Origin: Spirochaetia bacterium UBA6919
GTDB lineage: Bacteria > Spirochaetota > UBA6919
DNA length: 35,875 nucleotides
Direction of reading: 5' to 3'
Assembly: GCA_002450905.1 (NCBI GenBank)
Contig: DKAT01000028.1
Span: 1 to 35,875, forward strand
The notes beneath the pieces were generated by a model. The model worked only from the letters and a program-made list of their open reading frames with translations, was not told where the DNA came from and searched no databases. The position numbers and the translations under genes were made by a program. Shown here one piece after another: positions 1 to 8,777 of the stretch; position 1 is the stretch's first letter; each line of letters starts with the position of its first letter.

Positions 1-402
1 GACGGTTTTGATATCAAAACCGTCTCCAATGATGTCTGGTCTTAGAAATGATGAGGAGACCAGGGGTTTAAATACGATTGCGGGTCGGAAATTGGCGTAG
101 AGATCAAATATTTTTCTTAGTGGAAGGAGTGCTCCCCGTTCGGGTTGTTCATTTGGGGGGAGGGATTCCCATTTGGGTCCACCGACTGATCCGAAAAGAA
201 TGGCATCGCTGTTTTTGCAAGTGTCAATGGTGGATTGGGGCAGGGCTTTTCCGTGATTATCAATAGCTATTCCCCCCACGTCTGCGTGAGACATTTCAAA
301 CTGGACTGAATATTTTTTACTCACTTTGTCCAAGACCTTTAACGCTTCATTCATGACCTCATTTCCAATTCCATCCCCTGGAAGAACAGCTATTTTTTTC
401 AT
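1..402 (-). CDS. leuB: 3-isopropylmalate dehydrogenase, N-terminal part (cut by left edge)
   Basis: LeuB oxidatively decarboxylates 3-isopropylmalate with NAD+ in leucine synthesis; it is cytoplasmic. The first 134 codons are visible, read right to left. They open with the family's dinucleotide-binding start MKKIAVLPGDGIGNEV, followed by AILFGSVGGPKW near residues 70-81 and LLPLRKIFDLYANFRP near residues 91-106, all typical of LeuB rather than isocitrate dehydrogenase. The ATG at 402 is preceded by a strong AAGGAG site. It lies 13 bases after the trmB stop, so it is probably the last visible gene of the gldA-gldFG-trmB transcript. A synthase of the same pathway family lies about 32 kb away at 32250. 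The rest of the gene is outside the window. Confidence 0.93.
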   Translation of the reverse strand, partial: MKKIAVLPGDGIGNEVMNEALKVLDKVSKKYSVQFEMSHADVGGIAIDNHGKALPQSTIDTCKNSDAILFGSVGGPKWESLPPNEQPERGALLPLRKIFDLYANFRPAIVFKPLVSSSFLRPDIIGDGFDIKTV

Positions 403-415
403 AATGACTCCTTGT

Positions 416-1057
416 TTATATAGCAATTTTATAAAATTTTAAATAATAAATAGTTCTGCCTTCTTTACGCCATTTTTCTTCATAGAGACTTATTTCGTAG
501 TCATCTAAATCATTGAGATATTCTACAGTAAGTGCATTCTGGTATCGGTGATCTGATTGAAAATAGTTTAGGATCTCAAAGAAATATTGTTTGTCATCTG
601 ATACAGCATAGAAGATAGCATTATTCTTTAATTTAATGTGTAAGATATCTAAAAAATCCTTTTTGACCAAGCGGTTTTTATGGTGACGACGTTTGGGCCA
701 GGGATCTGGAAAATTTAAATAGGCTGTGTCGATGGATTGATCAACAAAATGATTTTTCAAGAGATGTGATATTTCACCCTGGATAACAAAAATATTTTGA
801 ATATTGTTTCTATTTAATTTACTGATGGTTTTCATGATACGCTTTTTTTGGAGATCGATGCCGATATAATTATTTGTTGGATTATTCAGGGAACTTGTTC
901 GGAGAAAATGACCATTCCCGCATCCCATTTCGACATGAAGGGGATTATTGTTTTGAAAAGTTTTTTGAGAGGAGATCAGAAGATTTTGATTTTCAACCGG
1001 GATGAGATATTTTTCTATAATATCATCGGAAATATAGTCTTTTTTTAGTTTTAACAT
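416..1057 (-). CDS. trmB: tRNA (guanine-N7-)-methyltransferase
   Basis: TrmB uses S-adenosylmethionine to make m7G46 in the tRNA variable loop. The 213-residue protein has the SAM-binding motif EMGCGNGHFL at residues 43-52, then GIDLQKKR, and the family signature NFPDPWPKRRHHKNRLV, which holds the catalytic and tRNA-contact residues. Length is normal for the family. I chose the ATG at 1057. An in-frame TTG at 1072 would add five residues but has no better ribosome site; both are weak. The gene sits about 50 bases after the GldF-GldG fusion and 13 bases before leuB, so it looks like a housekeeping passenger in that operon. Confidence 0.92.
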   Translation of the reverse strand: MLKLKKDYISDDIIEKYLIPVENQNLLISSQKTFQNNNPLHVEMGCGNGHFLRTSSLNNPTNNYIGIDLQKKRIMKTISKLNRNNIQNIFVIQGEISHLLKNHFVDQSIDTAYLNFPDPWPKRRHHKNRLVKKDFLDILHIKLKNNAIFYAVSDDKQYFFEILNYFQSDHRYQNALTVEYLNDLDDYEISLYEEKWRKEGRTIYYLKFYKIAI

Positions 1058-1105
1058 ATTAACAATACTCAATTCATCTGTCAGACAAGTTATTCTGATA
1101 CGGGT

Positions 1106-3496
1106 TTATTTCTGGAGACGTCTTCTCAAATAGACTAAGAATCCCATACCTACTATAGTGAGAGGGAGTATAATAATAGAGAATATAGAAATAAAATTGC
1201 TTCCCTGGGGAGTGAGTTGAATGGTTCTTTGTTTGCGTTTTTTTGGTCTGACGGTGATTTGTTTTTGTTCTTGTGAAAGCCAGCTTATGGAATTCATGAA
1301 TATATCTTTTGCTGCTGGACTTAATTGTGAGAAATTTGTAGTTAAGAACTCTGAATCACCAATAATTATTGCTCTTGACTCTTTTTTCTTTGTTTTGTCA
1401 GTCTGTTTATCATTTGTATTTGATTTATCTTTTTTGACTTGAACAGCTAAACCGATATTTAAAGTGCCTTTTTTATCCTTATTTTCATCGAATTGGACAT
1501 CTCCCTGATCTGTTTTGCCTGATTTACTTGCCCAAGCTTGTGGACTGGTCTTTAGAAATGGCGTGATAGTGATATACTTTGGTAATTTGGATGTATCATA
1601 AAATAATGGACGGATTCCCCGGAGATAAGTTACAATATTTCCTTTGGATAAATCATTTACAATATCATGATATCCATATTCAAGTTTGTGTACTTTAAGT
1701 GTCATAATACCTTGATTGGATATAATATTAAATCCTTTGATGTTGGCTGGATCATAAATAAAGCTATCATCCACCTTAATTTGAAGACTATCTAATAAAT
1801 CTTTTAATCCAAGATCAATTTTCTTCTGATCCTTATTGGGTATTTCGAAAGATGGTTCAAGAAGTATAAAGAAATTTCCACCACGATTTAGATAATTAAC
1901 AAGGTGCCTGGATTCATCTTGCAGGAAATTCTCAGTGGGAGCCAGGATGAGAATCATATTACAATCCGATGGGATTTCTTTACTTAAATCTGCTTTCCTG
2001 ATAATATAATTTTCAAGGTGAAGAGTATTTTTTATTTGTTCAAAGTGCTGTTCCAGAATCTTCTCACCATGTCCTTCTGTCACATAGAGAACTTGTTTTT
2101 TAGCCCCCTCCAAATTATTTATAGCACCTGATATTTTTGATTCACCCTGGAAATCATTCCCCTCATAAAGGTCTCTTAACGTTAATTTTATGTGTTGAGT
2201 GTATTTAAATCCAATCGTATCGAAAAGGAGATCGAGTTGAGCTTGTTTAGTTGCATTATCTATATAATCTTTGTTCAGTAAATAATTATCCGACTGCTTT
2301 AAATAAGCGGATTGTATAATTGACTGTTGAGATTTATCTTTCAACCGGCTCAAGATGAGTTGTTCAAATTGAGGAGCAGGAATCGATTTTGGAAATACCA
2401 TTTTTTTTATAACTATAGCACCAATATCACGTTGTGGTATTAATTTATAATTAGCATAGATATCAGGATGTTTATTGGGATCCATATAACGTATGTTTAT
2501 TTTATTTGTTCTCTGGGTATAGAATCGGAGGAGGGTCGGTACCGAAGTTTGAGGATCCACATTACTCATCTGATCTTCTTTCATCCAAATAGTAAGCTGA
2601 ATAGGAGATTTTATACTATCAACGATCTTTTCTGACCATGGAGAGAGTCTGAACAGCTTATCATCGGTCATATCTTTTGTGTAGGTCAGATAATTTTTAA
2701 CTACGATATATGCAGAAATTATGATAGCAAAGGTGATGAGGGTTGTTGATAAGCTAATTATATTCTTCTGAATACGTTCTTTATTAATAATTACAGTAGC
2801 AATGGTGATTGCAAATATAATCCATAATAAATAGTATACAATATGCTGGGAATTAAAAACACCTTTATCAAAATCAATATAATGATTTAAGAGAGATACT
2901 TCTTTAAGTATTTTACTATAAAAAGACGTGTCCGATTGTCCAGCAAAGATTTGTGATAAGAAGAAAAATAGTGACACCCCAAAACCAGCTATAGCTGCAG
3001 TAATTTGACTTTGAGTAATAGCGGAAGTGACAACTCCAATAGCGATGAGACTTGCACCTAGTAAAAAAATACCTGTGTAGGAAGTAAACATTACACCATA
3101 ATCAGGTCCTAATGGGCTATATATCTTCATTAAGACAACATAACTTAATGTGAATAACAGAAGGATGGCATATAGGGCTAAGGCTGATAAATATTTACCA
3201 AGAACAATTTGAAATGGAGTGATGGGGGATGTTAAAAGGAGTTCCATTGTCCCACTCCGTTTCTCTTCGGAGAATAATTTAATAGTCAGGATAGGACAAG
3301 TAAACAATATAATAATTAGGAAATTTCTTAATAAATGACCAACTTCTGCGGATGGAAGTCTCCTGAAATCTCCTCCCAAAAATTGCAAGAAGAAAAATCC
3401 GCTGAGAATTATAAAAATAAATCCAACGACATAGGCTACAGGAGAGACAAAATAAGATCTCATTTCTTTTAAGAATAATACATATACGGCTTTCAA
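1106..3496 (-). CDS. ABC-2 permease fused to a GldG-type auxiliary domain
   Basis: A 796-residue membrane protein. Residues 1-240 form an ABC-2 (GldF-like) permease with about six helices, including the family's ILTIKLFSEEKRSGTMELLLTSP segment. A further helix near 250-268 leads into a large soluble GldG/ABC_transp_aux region (about 270-760) with VLYVTEGHGEKIL and FFILLEPSFE, and a C-terminal helix precedes LRRRLQK. In Flavobacterium GldF and GldG are separate; here they are one chain. The start is TTG at 3496 with AAGGAG upstream. It begins 12 bases after the ATPase gene and is almost certainly its partner. The substrate is unknown. A DUF4340 protein, a common companion of GldG, lies at 8778 on the other strand. 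Confidence 0.85.
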   Translation of the reverse strand: MKAVYVLFLKEMRSYFVSPVAYVVGFIFIILSGFFFLQFLGGDFRRLPSAEVGHLLRNFLIIILFTCPILTIKLFSEEKRSGTMELLLTSPITPFQIVLGKYLSALALYAILLLFTLSYVVLMKIYSPLGPDYGVMFTSYTGIFLLGASLIAIGVVTSAITQSQITAAIAGFGVSLFFFLSQIFAGQSDTSFYSKILKEVSLLNHYIDFDKGVFNSQHIVYYLLWIIFAITIATVIINKERIQKNIISLSTTLITFAIIISAYIVVKNYLTYTKDMTDDKLFRLSPWSEKIVDSIKSPIQLTIWMKEDQMSNVDPQTSVPTLLRFYTQRTNKINIRYMDPNKHPDIYANYKLIPQRDIGAIVIKKMVFPKSIPAPQFEQLILSRLKDKSQQSIIQSAYLKQSDNYLLNKDYIDNATKQAQLDLLFDTIGFKYTQHIKLTLRDLYEGNDFQGESKISGAINNLEGAKKQVLYVTEGHGEKILEQHFEQIKNTLHLENYIIRKADLSKEIPSDCNMILILAPTENFLQDESRHLVNYLNRGGNFFILLEPSFEIPNKDQKKIDLGLKDLLDSLQIKVDDSFIYDPANIKGFNIISNQGIMTLKVHKLEYGYHDIVNDLSKGNIVTYLRGIRPLFYDTSKLPKYITITPFLKTSPQAWASKSGKTDQGDVQFDENKDKKGTLNIGLAVQVKKDKSNTNDKQTDKTKKKESRAIIIGDSEFLTTNFSQLSPAAKDIFMNSISWLSQEQKQITVRPKKRKQRTIQLTPQGSNFISIFSIIILPLTIVGMGFLVYLRRRLQK

Positions 3497-3508
3497 AGTA
3501 ATTACTCC

Positions 3509-4429
3509 TTAGGATTGCTGTGTGAGATTGATAAATATTTCTTCAAGGGTCATTTTTTCTCCCCGTAACTCAAGGAGATCAAAGTTTTTATCTATTAATT
3601 GCTTAGCTATTTTAGATCTAGAATCTGTATCTACTTTCATTTCCAACTGGATCATGTGATTTATATCGATTGTTATATTCTGAACATCATCAAGTGACTG
3701 TAAGAACTCCATAGCTTCATCAGAACGTTCTTTAACTTGTATATGGATTTTATTAGTACTGGAAAGTGTCTTCAAAAGATCTTCTTCAGTTCCCTGGGCA
3801 ACGATATTCCCATTGGATATAATAATGATCCTTTCACAGGTCTGACTAACTTCGGATAATATGTGAGAACTTAGAATAACAGTTCTATCGCCCTTAAGAT
3901 TTTTTATCAGATTACGAATTTCTACCACCTGAACTGGATCAAGCCCTACTGTAGGTTCATCGAGTATAAGAATAAGGGGATCATGAATAAGGCTCTGGGC
4001 AAGTCCAACCCGTTGTTTATATCCTTTCGACAGGGTCGCAATAATTTTATTTCTCTTATCTGTAATTTTTACTGATTCAAGGACATAATCTATTCTTTCT
4101 TTAATTTTCTTACTGGGAACACCATTTAATCTTGCCATAGATGTCAGAAAATCTGATACAGTAAGCTCAGGATATAGTGGGCAGTTCTCAGGAAGGTATC
4201 CAATAATCTTTTTAATGTCATTGAGATTTTCTTTAATATTCAGATCATTGATAATCGTCGTACCATCCGTTGCAGGCATATACCCAGTCAATATTCTCAT
4301 GAGAGTGGTTTTCCCTGCACCATTTGGACCCAATAAACCAATTATTTCACCTTTATCAATCTTCAATGAAATATTCTTTAATACTTCGAAGGAGTTATAA
4401 TTCTTAACAAGGTTCTCTACATAAATCAT
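3509..4429 (-). CDS. ABC transporter ATP-binding protein, GldA-like
   Basis: Cytoplasmic ATPase (306 residues) of an ABC-2 type system. Visible motifs are Walker A GPNGAGKT at residues 34-41, the signature LSKGYKQRVGLAQ, Walker B LILILDEPTVGLDP and the switch histidine in ILSSHILSEV. After the ATPase core (about 1-215) a C-terminal region of about 90 residues ends in LEEIFINLT, as in GldA/CcmA-type proteins. The ATG at 4429 has an AGG-containing leader. The next gene downstream, 12 bases away, encodes the fused permease/GldG partner, so the two form one complex by context. The transported molecule cannot be told from sequence; a role in gliding should not be assumed outside Bacteroidetes. Confidence 0.9.
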   Translation of the reverse strand: MIYVENLVKNYNSFEVLKNISLKIDKGEIIGLLGPNGAGKTTLMRILTGYMPATDGTTIINDLNIKENLNDIKKIIGYLPENCPLYPELTVSDFLTSMARLNGVPSKKIKERIDYVLESVKITDKRNKIIATLSKGYKQRVGLAQSLIHDPLILILDEPTVGLDPVQVVEIRNLIKNLKGDRTVILSSHILSEVSQTCERIIIISNGNIVAQGTEEDLLKTLSSTNKIHIQVKERSDEAMEFLQSLDDVQNITIDINHMIQLEMKVDTDSRSKIAKQLIDKNFDLLELRGEKMTLEEIFINLTQQS

Positions 4430-4548
4430 ATCTTTACCTATTTTTAAGACTATTCAATTAAATTATATATGGTAATATTCTAAATCAAATCCCCATTAAA
4501 ATAACACGTTATACTTTTAATGTCAACTGGCATGTGATTAAGTATTTC

Positions 4549-4577
4549 TTGATTTATATTTTTTTTTTGCCGATAAA
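4549..4577 (+). promoter_or_regulatory. Candidate promoter, possible flagellar sigma-28 type
   Basis: GCCGATAA at 4569-4576 is an exact match to the -10 consensus of FliA/sigma-28. The matching -35 box (TAAA about 15 bases upstream) is poor: TGAT at 4550-4553. The same DNA also reads as a sigma-70 promoter, TTGATT (4549-4554), a 17-base spacer and GATAAA (4572-4577). Either would start RNA near 4583, about 78 bases before the small gene at 4661. I saw no other exact GCCGATAA by eye. Confidence 0.4.
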
Positions 4578-4660
4578 TATATTATCTTTAAAGATAGAGA
4601 GATGTTAATTTTCTATAAAAACATTTTTATACATCTCAAATATATCGTATGAGGCGGGAT

Positions 4661-4987
4661 ATGTCAATAAAACCTCTGGATATGCAAGTTGTTTTAAGTC
4701 AAATGGATCACGCAGGGAGTGCTTATCTTAAATTATACAACGCTCCCAGAAAAGAACAAATACTTCATGGTGCAGAATACGAACAGCGGGCTTGGGCAGT
4801 CGATCACAAAGTATTGGACTTACCAGAAGATGTCAGCGAACACCAGGAAAGTTACTTAGATCCACACGACGAACGAAAAAAACCAAAGGATATCCACTTA
4901 ATTAATAAATACCAGAAAGAAGAGAAAGAAGAGTCGTCACAACAAGAGGAAATCGGCAAAGGGAATTTAATTGATATTTTGAGTTAA
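4661..4987 (+). CDS. Small conserved-looking hypothetical protein
   Basis: A 108-residue soluble protein with no signal peptide or membrane segment. The N-terminal segment MSIKPLDMQVVLSQMDHAG is followed by a charged middle and a Glu/Lys/Gln-rich tail (about 85-100), ending GNLIDILS. The opening resembles small proteins I associate with flagellated spirochaetes and Firmicutes (a PLDLQ-type start), but I cannot confirm a family. The ATG at 4661 has GAGG six bases upstream; an in-frame ATG at 4649 lacks a good site. The gene is divergent from gldA and follows a possible sigma-28 promoter. A role linked to motility would be inference from promoter and resemblance only. Confidence 0.6.
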   Translation: MSIKPLDMQVVLSQMDHAGSAYLKLYNAPRKEQILHGAEYEQRAWAVDHKVLDLPEDVSEHQESYLDPHDERKKPKDIHLINKYQKEEKEESSQQEEIGKGNLIDILS

Positions 4988-5029
4988 TTTAGTTATTATC
5001 CTAAATCTGCCCCAAGTACCTTCATTGGA

Positions 5030-5368
5030 GTGAACCCCAAATTTGATACAAGAAGTGTCCAAATAGTATTAATTTCAAGGAATCGATTCAATTATTATAT
5101 TGACAGTAAATGGACTACTATAAAATTAAATGTTATACACATCAGCGATATAAGTACTTTAGATACTAGAGAAAAGCTTATACATAAAAATATTAATTGT
5201 AATTTAGATCCAACCCCCATATCCTCCATCGATTTCAATAGTCAAAATACCCCATTTGTTTTAACAGATCGCCTGGGACTTGTAAAATATCACTACAACA
5301 ATAAAAAACGGATACGTCTCAACCCATCCTGGAAAAAATCTCATAGCCAGATATACCTTATCTATTAA
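5030..5368 (+). CDS. Hypothetical protein, uncertain start
   Basis: An open frame of up to 112 residues, lysine- and asparagine-rich, with no recognised domain, no signal peptide and no membrane helix. It is in the same frame as the preceding 108-residue gene and open from the base after that gene's TAA at 4985-4987. The only plausible start is GTG at 5030, with no clear ribosome site. It may be a short independent gene, a remnant, or a stop-interrupted extension of the upstream protein. The segment TPFVLTDRLGLVKYHYNNKK looks like folded protein rather than random sequence, but that is a weak argument. Confidence 0.35.
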   Translation: MNPKFDTRSVQIVLISRNRFNYYIDSKWTTIKLNVIHISDISTLDTREKLIHKNINCNLDPTPISSIDFNSQNTPFVLTDRLGLVKYHYNNKKRIRLNPSWKKSHSQIYLIY

Positions 5369-5461
5369 ATGACCGTCAGGCACTCATCAGCACATATACA
5401 TCCGGTATTTTCCTCTGTGATATTTATTCCAAAAAAATAACTAGAATTACCTTTAAATAAT

Positions 5462-6325
5462 TCATTTTCGCAATGGATAATAGACCACTCTTCTAACAAT
5501 TTTTTTACCTTCGGAACTTAATATCCATTTTATATACTTTTTAATTTCCGGATATTTTTTAAGATTATCATCCGTGGTGTAGATATAGAGATATCTTGTT
5601 AAGGGATACTTCGTTGAGTGAATATTTTCATCAGAGGGTCGATAAGGATTGGAATTATCATCTTTTTTAATAGCAAGAACTTTTGCTCCCTCTGCATAAG
5701 CCTTTCCACCATATCCAATTCCTGTAACATCTTTTGAAACAGCATTTACAATTGCTGCTTTTCCTGGAAGAGTCTGAACAGATTGTGCAAAATCTTTTTT
5801 ATTAAGAATATGATCTTTAAAAAATTCATATGTACTAGAAGTATTTTCACGTCCATAAACTGTGATTGACATATTATTACCACCCACCTGTTTCCAGTTT
5901 ACAATTTTTCTTCTGTAAATAGAATTCAATTGACTAAAAGATATACTCTCTACACGATTATTTATATTTACATATACAAAAAGGGCATCGATAGCTGTTT
6001 TAATTTCAATAAGTTTGCTACCTTGATATGATATTCTTCTGAGTTCCCTCTTATTGATAGGACGACTAGTATTTGCAAGATGAGTTTGATCATTAATGAG
6101 AGTTGCAATACCAATCCCACTACCACCCCCGGTTACCTGTATAGCATCTCTATTTTTTTTCATATATTCTTCAGCCCATTTCTGACCTAGAATCACCATA
6201 GAATCAGATCCTTTTACAGTTATGATATTTGCCTGAGATGATTCTAATTGAAAACTATAAAAAATAGATGAACAAATAAATAGAGTAACGGCAACACTCA
6301 TAATCATGTATAACATCTTGTTCAT
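5462..6325 (-). CDS. Phosphate-type ABC transporter substrate-binding protein (PstS family)
   Basis: A 287-residue exported protein that would bind phosphate or a similar oxyanion in the periplasm. Residues 1-32 form a signal peptide (hydrophobic run MSVAVTLFICSSIFY). The mature part starts with ITVKGSDSMVILGQKWAEEY and GGGSGIGIATL, the anion-binding motifs of the PstS family. Later come the STYEFFKDHIL helix and TGIGYGGKAY. Length is normal. The ATG at 6325 has GGAG seven bases upstream. No pstC, pstA or pstB is adjacent, so it is an orphan here, either serving a transporter elsewhere or acting as a sensor. It follows clpX on the same strand after a 302-base gap and probably has its own promoter. 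Confidence 0.85.
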   Translation of the reverse strand: MNKMLYMIMSVAVTLFICSSIFYSFQLESSQANIITVKGSDSMVILGQKWAEEYMKKNRDAIQVTGGGSGIGIATLINDQTHLANTSRPINKRELRRISYQGSKLIEIKTAIDALFVYVNINNRVESISFSQLNSIYRRKIVNWKQVGGNNMSITVYGRENTSSTYEFFKDHILNKKDFAQSVQTLPGKAAIVNAVSKDVTGIGYGGKAYAEGAKVLAIKKDDNSNPYRPSDENIHSTKYPLTRYLYIYTTDDNLKKYPEIKKYIKWILSSEGKKIVRRVVYYPLRK

Positions 6326-6627
6326 AAATATCTCCTATACAAATTATTTTAATGTAAAATAGACACTTCATATTTTCGGACACGATTTGTTATTTTCTTT
6401 ATACCATTATTCACAAACGTATAAATATCTTTGATAACAAGATAAAAATCATTTTTCTGATTATAAATTATAACTAAGCTTAAACAATATGTTAGTATCA
6501 AATTAAAAATAGAGATATTATAAATATGATAATGTATTATGTGGTATAAAATAATTGGGGTATTAAAATTCTTTTATTAATTATATGAAGTCAGAAAATT
6601 ATCTACAATAGTTTGATTAGAAATCAA
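6326..6627. other. Intergenic region between pstS-like gene and clpX
   Basis: About 300 very AT-rich bases. It should hold the promoter of the PstS-like gene and the end of the clpPX transcript, but no -35/-10 pair or GC-rich terminator stands out. A small inverted repeat, TTGATT/AATCAA at 6613-6627, sits at the end of clpX without a T-tract. No ORF with a ribosome site and no RNA gene was seen. Confidence 0.5.
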
Positions 6628-7920
6628 TCAGGCAAATTTCTCTTTCAACAGAACTAATGGATCTTCTTTTTTTTCTACAACACCTTTTGAAATCACGATT
6701 TGATTGATATTTTTCATAGAGGGGACTTCATACATCAAATTAATCATGATATCTTCCATAATGAAACGAAGTCCTCTGGCACCAGTTTTTTGTTTGAGTG
6801 CTAGTTCAGCTATTAGTTCCAGAGCTTCATCAAGGAAAATTAATTCAACATTATCCATTTCAAAAATCTTTTGGTATTGTTTAATTAATGAATTAGCTGG
6901 TTCAGTCAGGATTCTGATAAGGGCTTCTTTATTGAGTTCATCCAATACAGCTACAATTGGCAGTCTTCCAACAAACTCGGGGATAAGTCCATATTTTACA
7001 AGATCTTCGGGTATTGCTTGCGACAAGATATTTTTGTAATCAAGATCATCTTTAAGTTTGCTTGTTTTGGTTGTGCCAAATCCAAGACTTTTTTTACCAA
7101 CCCGGTGTTCTATGATCTTATCCAAACCAACGAAAGCACCACCACATATAAATAAAATATCCTTAGTATCAATCTTTAGAAGTTCTTGATGTGGATGTTT
7201 TCTTCCCCCATGAGGAGGTACAGATGCAACAGTCCCTTCGATAATCTTTAATAGTGCTTGCTGGACACCTTCACCCGACACATCCCGTGTGATAGAGGGA
7301 TTTTCACTCTTTCTACTGATTTTATCAATTTCATCAATGTATATAATGCCAATTTGTGCTTTCTCAATGGATGTTTTCTCATCTCCCGGTGAATTTTGAA
7401 TAAGTTTTAATAAAATATTTTCAACATCTTCACCAACATATCCTGCTTCAGTGAGAGTTGTCGCATCCACCATGGCGAAAGGGACATCTAGTATTCGGGC
7501 TAAGGTCCTTGCTAGAAGAGTCTTTCCTGTACCTGTGTTTCCAATCATCAAGATATTGCTTTTCTCAATTTCAATTGAATCGGTGTCGTATTTCTTGTTA
7601 TTATTTAATCTATTGTGATAAATTCTTTTGTAATGATTATAGACAGCAACAGACAATGCTTTTTTAGCATCTTCTTGGAGTATTACGTAATTATCAAGAA
7701 GATTTTTTATTTCTTTCGGCTTAATAGGTTCTTTTTTAGGCGGCTCATACTTTTGTTTAGTATATGAGTGATCTTCAAGAATAATATCATTGCACGTTTC
7801 AATACACTCGTCGCAAATAAATACACCTGGACCGGCAACTAATTTTTTTACTTCGTCCTGACTCTTTCCACAAAATGAACAATTCATCAGATGGGCACCT
7901 GAATCCTTTCCTTTCTTCAT
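6628..7920 (-). CDS. clpX: ClpX, ATP-dependent unfoldase of ClpXP
   Basis: ClpX unfolds tagged proteins and feeds them to ClpP. The 430-residue protein has the N-terminal zinc domain (Cys14, Cys17, Cys36, Cys39 in CSFCG and CDEC), Walker A GNTGTGKT near residue 127, the pore loop GYVG, Walker B IIYIDEID and the sensor-2 motif TGARGLR. RKHPHQELL is also typical. Its ATG at 7918-7920 overlaps the clpP stop (ATGA), so translation is coupled to clpP. A short N-terminal extension (MKKGKDSGAHL) precedes the zinc domain, and an internal Met12 is possible, but the overlap and GGA upstream favour the longer start. Confidence 0.97.
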   Translation of the reverse strand: MKKGKDSGAHLMNCSFCGKSQDEVKKLVAGPGVFICDECIETCNDIILEDHSYTKQKYEPPKKEPIKPKEIKNLLDNYVILQEDAKKALSVAVYNHYKRIYHNRLNNNKKYDTDSIEIEKSNILMIGNTGTGKTLLARTLARILDVPFAMVDATTLTEAGYVGEDVENILLKLIQNSPGDEKTSIEKAQIGIIYIDEIDKISRKSENPSITRDVSGEGVQQALLKIIEGTVASVPPHGGRKHPHQELLKIDTKDILFICGGAFVGLDKIIEHRVGKKSLGFGTTKTSKLKDDLDYKNILSQAIPEDLVKYGLIPEFVGRLPIVAVLDELNKEALIRILTEPANSLIKQYQKIFEMDNVELIFLDEALELIAELALKQKTGARGLRFIMEDIMINLMYEVPSMKNINQIVISKGVVEKKEDPLVLLKEKFA

Positions 7921-8525
7921 CTTTTTAATTCCTTATCTTGAATATTTCTATCAAACACAGCATCTATAATGCCATATTCCTTCGCTTCATGTGCAGTCAT
8001 GAAAAAATCTCTATCTGTATCCTTCTTTATTGTATCAATTGGCTTTCCTGTGTGTTTAACCAGGATACCATTGATAAGATCACGGATGCGGATCAATTCA
8101 TTCGCTTGAATTTCTATATCAGTTGCCTGACCGGTGGCTCCACCCAGTGGTTGATGGATGATAATACGGGAATGGGGGAGAGAGAATCGTTTTCCCTTAG
8201 TTCCTGCTGCAAGTAATACCGCTCCCATGCTGGCAGCCTGTCCTATACAAATGGTTTGGACATCTGGCTTGACATATTGGATAGTATCATAAATGGCAAG
8301 ACCTGCTGTGACAGATCCCCCTGGTGAGTTGATATAGAGAAAAATATCTTTTTCGGGATCATCCGCTTCCAAAAATAATAACTGACCCACAACGACATTC
8401 GCTACGAAATCATCGATTCCAGACTGGATAAAAATAATTCTATCTTTAAGTAATCGTGAGTAAATATCATAAAAACGCTCTCCCCTGCTAGATTGTTCAA
8501 AAACTTGTGGTACATACCATGACAT
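7917..8525 (-). CDS. clpP: ClpP, proteolytic subunit of ClpXP
   Basis: Serine peptidase that forms the double-heptamer chamber of the Clp protease. The 202-residue protein carries the catalytic Ser99 in GQAASMGA, His124 in RIIIHQPLGG and the acidic member in DTDRD at residues 169-173, all intact. INSPGGSVTAGLAIYD is the substrate-binding strand. ATG at 8525 has AGGAG upstream. It overlaps clpX by the ATGA junction, forming a clpP-clpX operon. No trigger factor gene (tig), a frequent neighbour, is present: the next gene is divergent. Confidence 0.97.
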   Translation of the reverse strand: MSWYVPQVFEQSSRGERFYDIYSRLLKDRIIFIQSGIDDFVANVVVGQLLFLEADDPEKDIFLYINSPGGSVTAGLAIYDTIQYVKPDVQTICIGQAASMGAVLLAAGTKGKRFSLPHSRIIIHQPLGGATGQATDIEIQANELIRIRDLINGILVKHTGKPIDTIKKDTDRDFFMTAHEAKEYGIIDAVFDRNIQDKELKR

Positions 8526-8671
8526 GTGATGTGCTCCTGAGATTCAATTCTTGTGTGATTAAATATTATTAAGAAAATAATAAACAATCAAATAATCGCC
8601 AAGGGATTTTCAATATGTTAAAAAGTTTTGGGATAATAATTTTCAAAAAAATTGATTTCAATAAAAAAATC

Positions 8672-8699
8672 TTGTCATTTGAAAGTATTTCGTTATTAT
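8672..8699 (+). promoter_or_regulatory. Candidate promoter of the DUF4340 gene
   Basis: TTGTCA (8672-8677), a 16-base spacer and TATTAT (8694-8699), each box 5/6 to consensus. It lies in the divergent region between clpP and the DUF4340 gene and would give a leader of about 70 bases. Confidence 0.45.
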
Positions 8700-8777
8700 T
8701 TTGATTTATCGAAAAAATGATATGATATTTTAATTGATATTCAATCAAAAAATAAATACCAAAATCGGGAGTTTTAT

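Noticed and set aside
848..1048. Plus-strand ORF of 66 codons
   Set aside because: Antisense to the trmB motif region; no supporting start signal.
8402..8587. Minus-strand ORF overlapping the clpP start
   Set aside because: Different frame across the real clpP N-terminus; clpP is full length with all catalytic residues.
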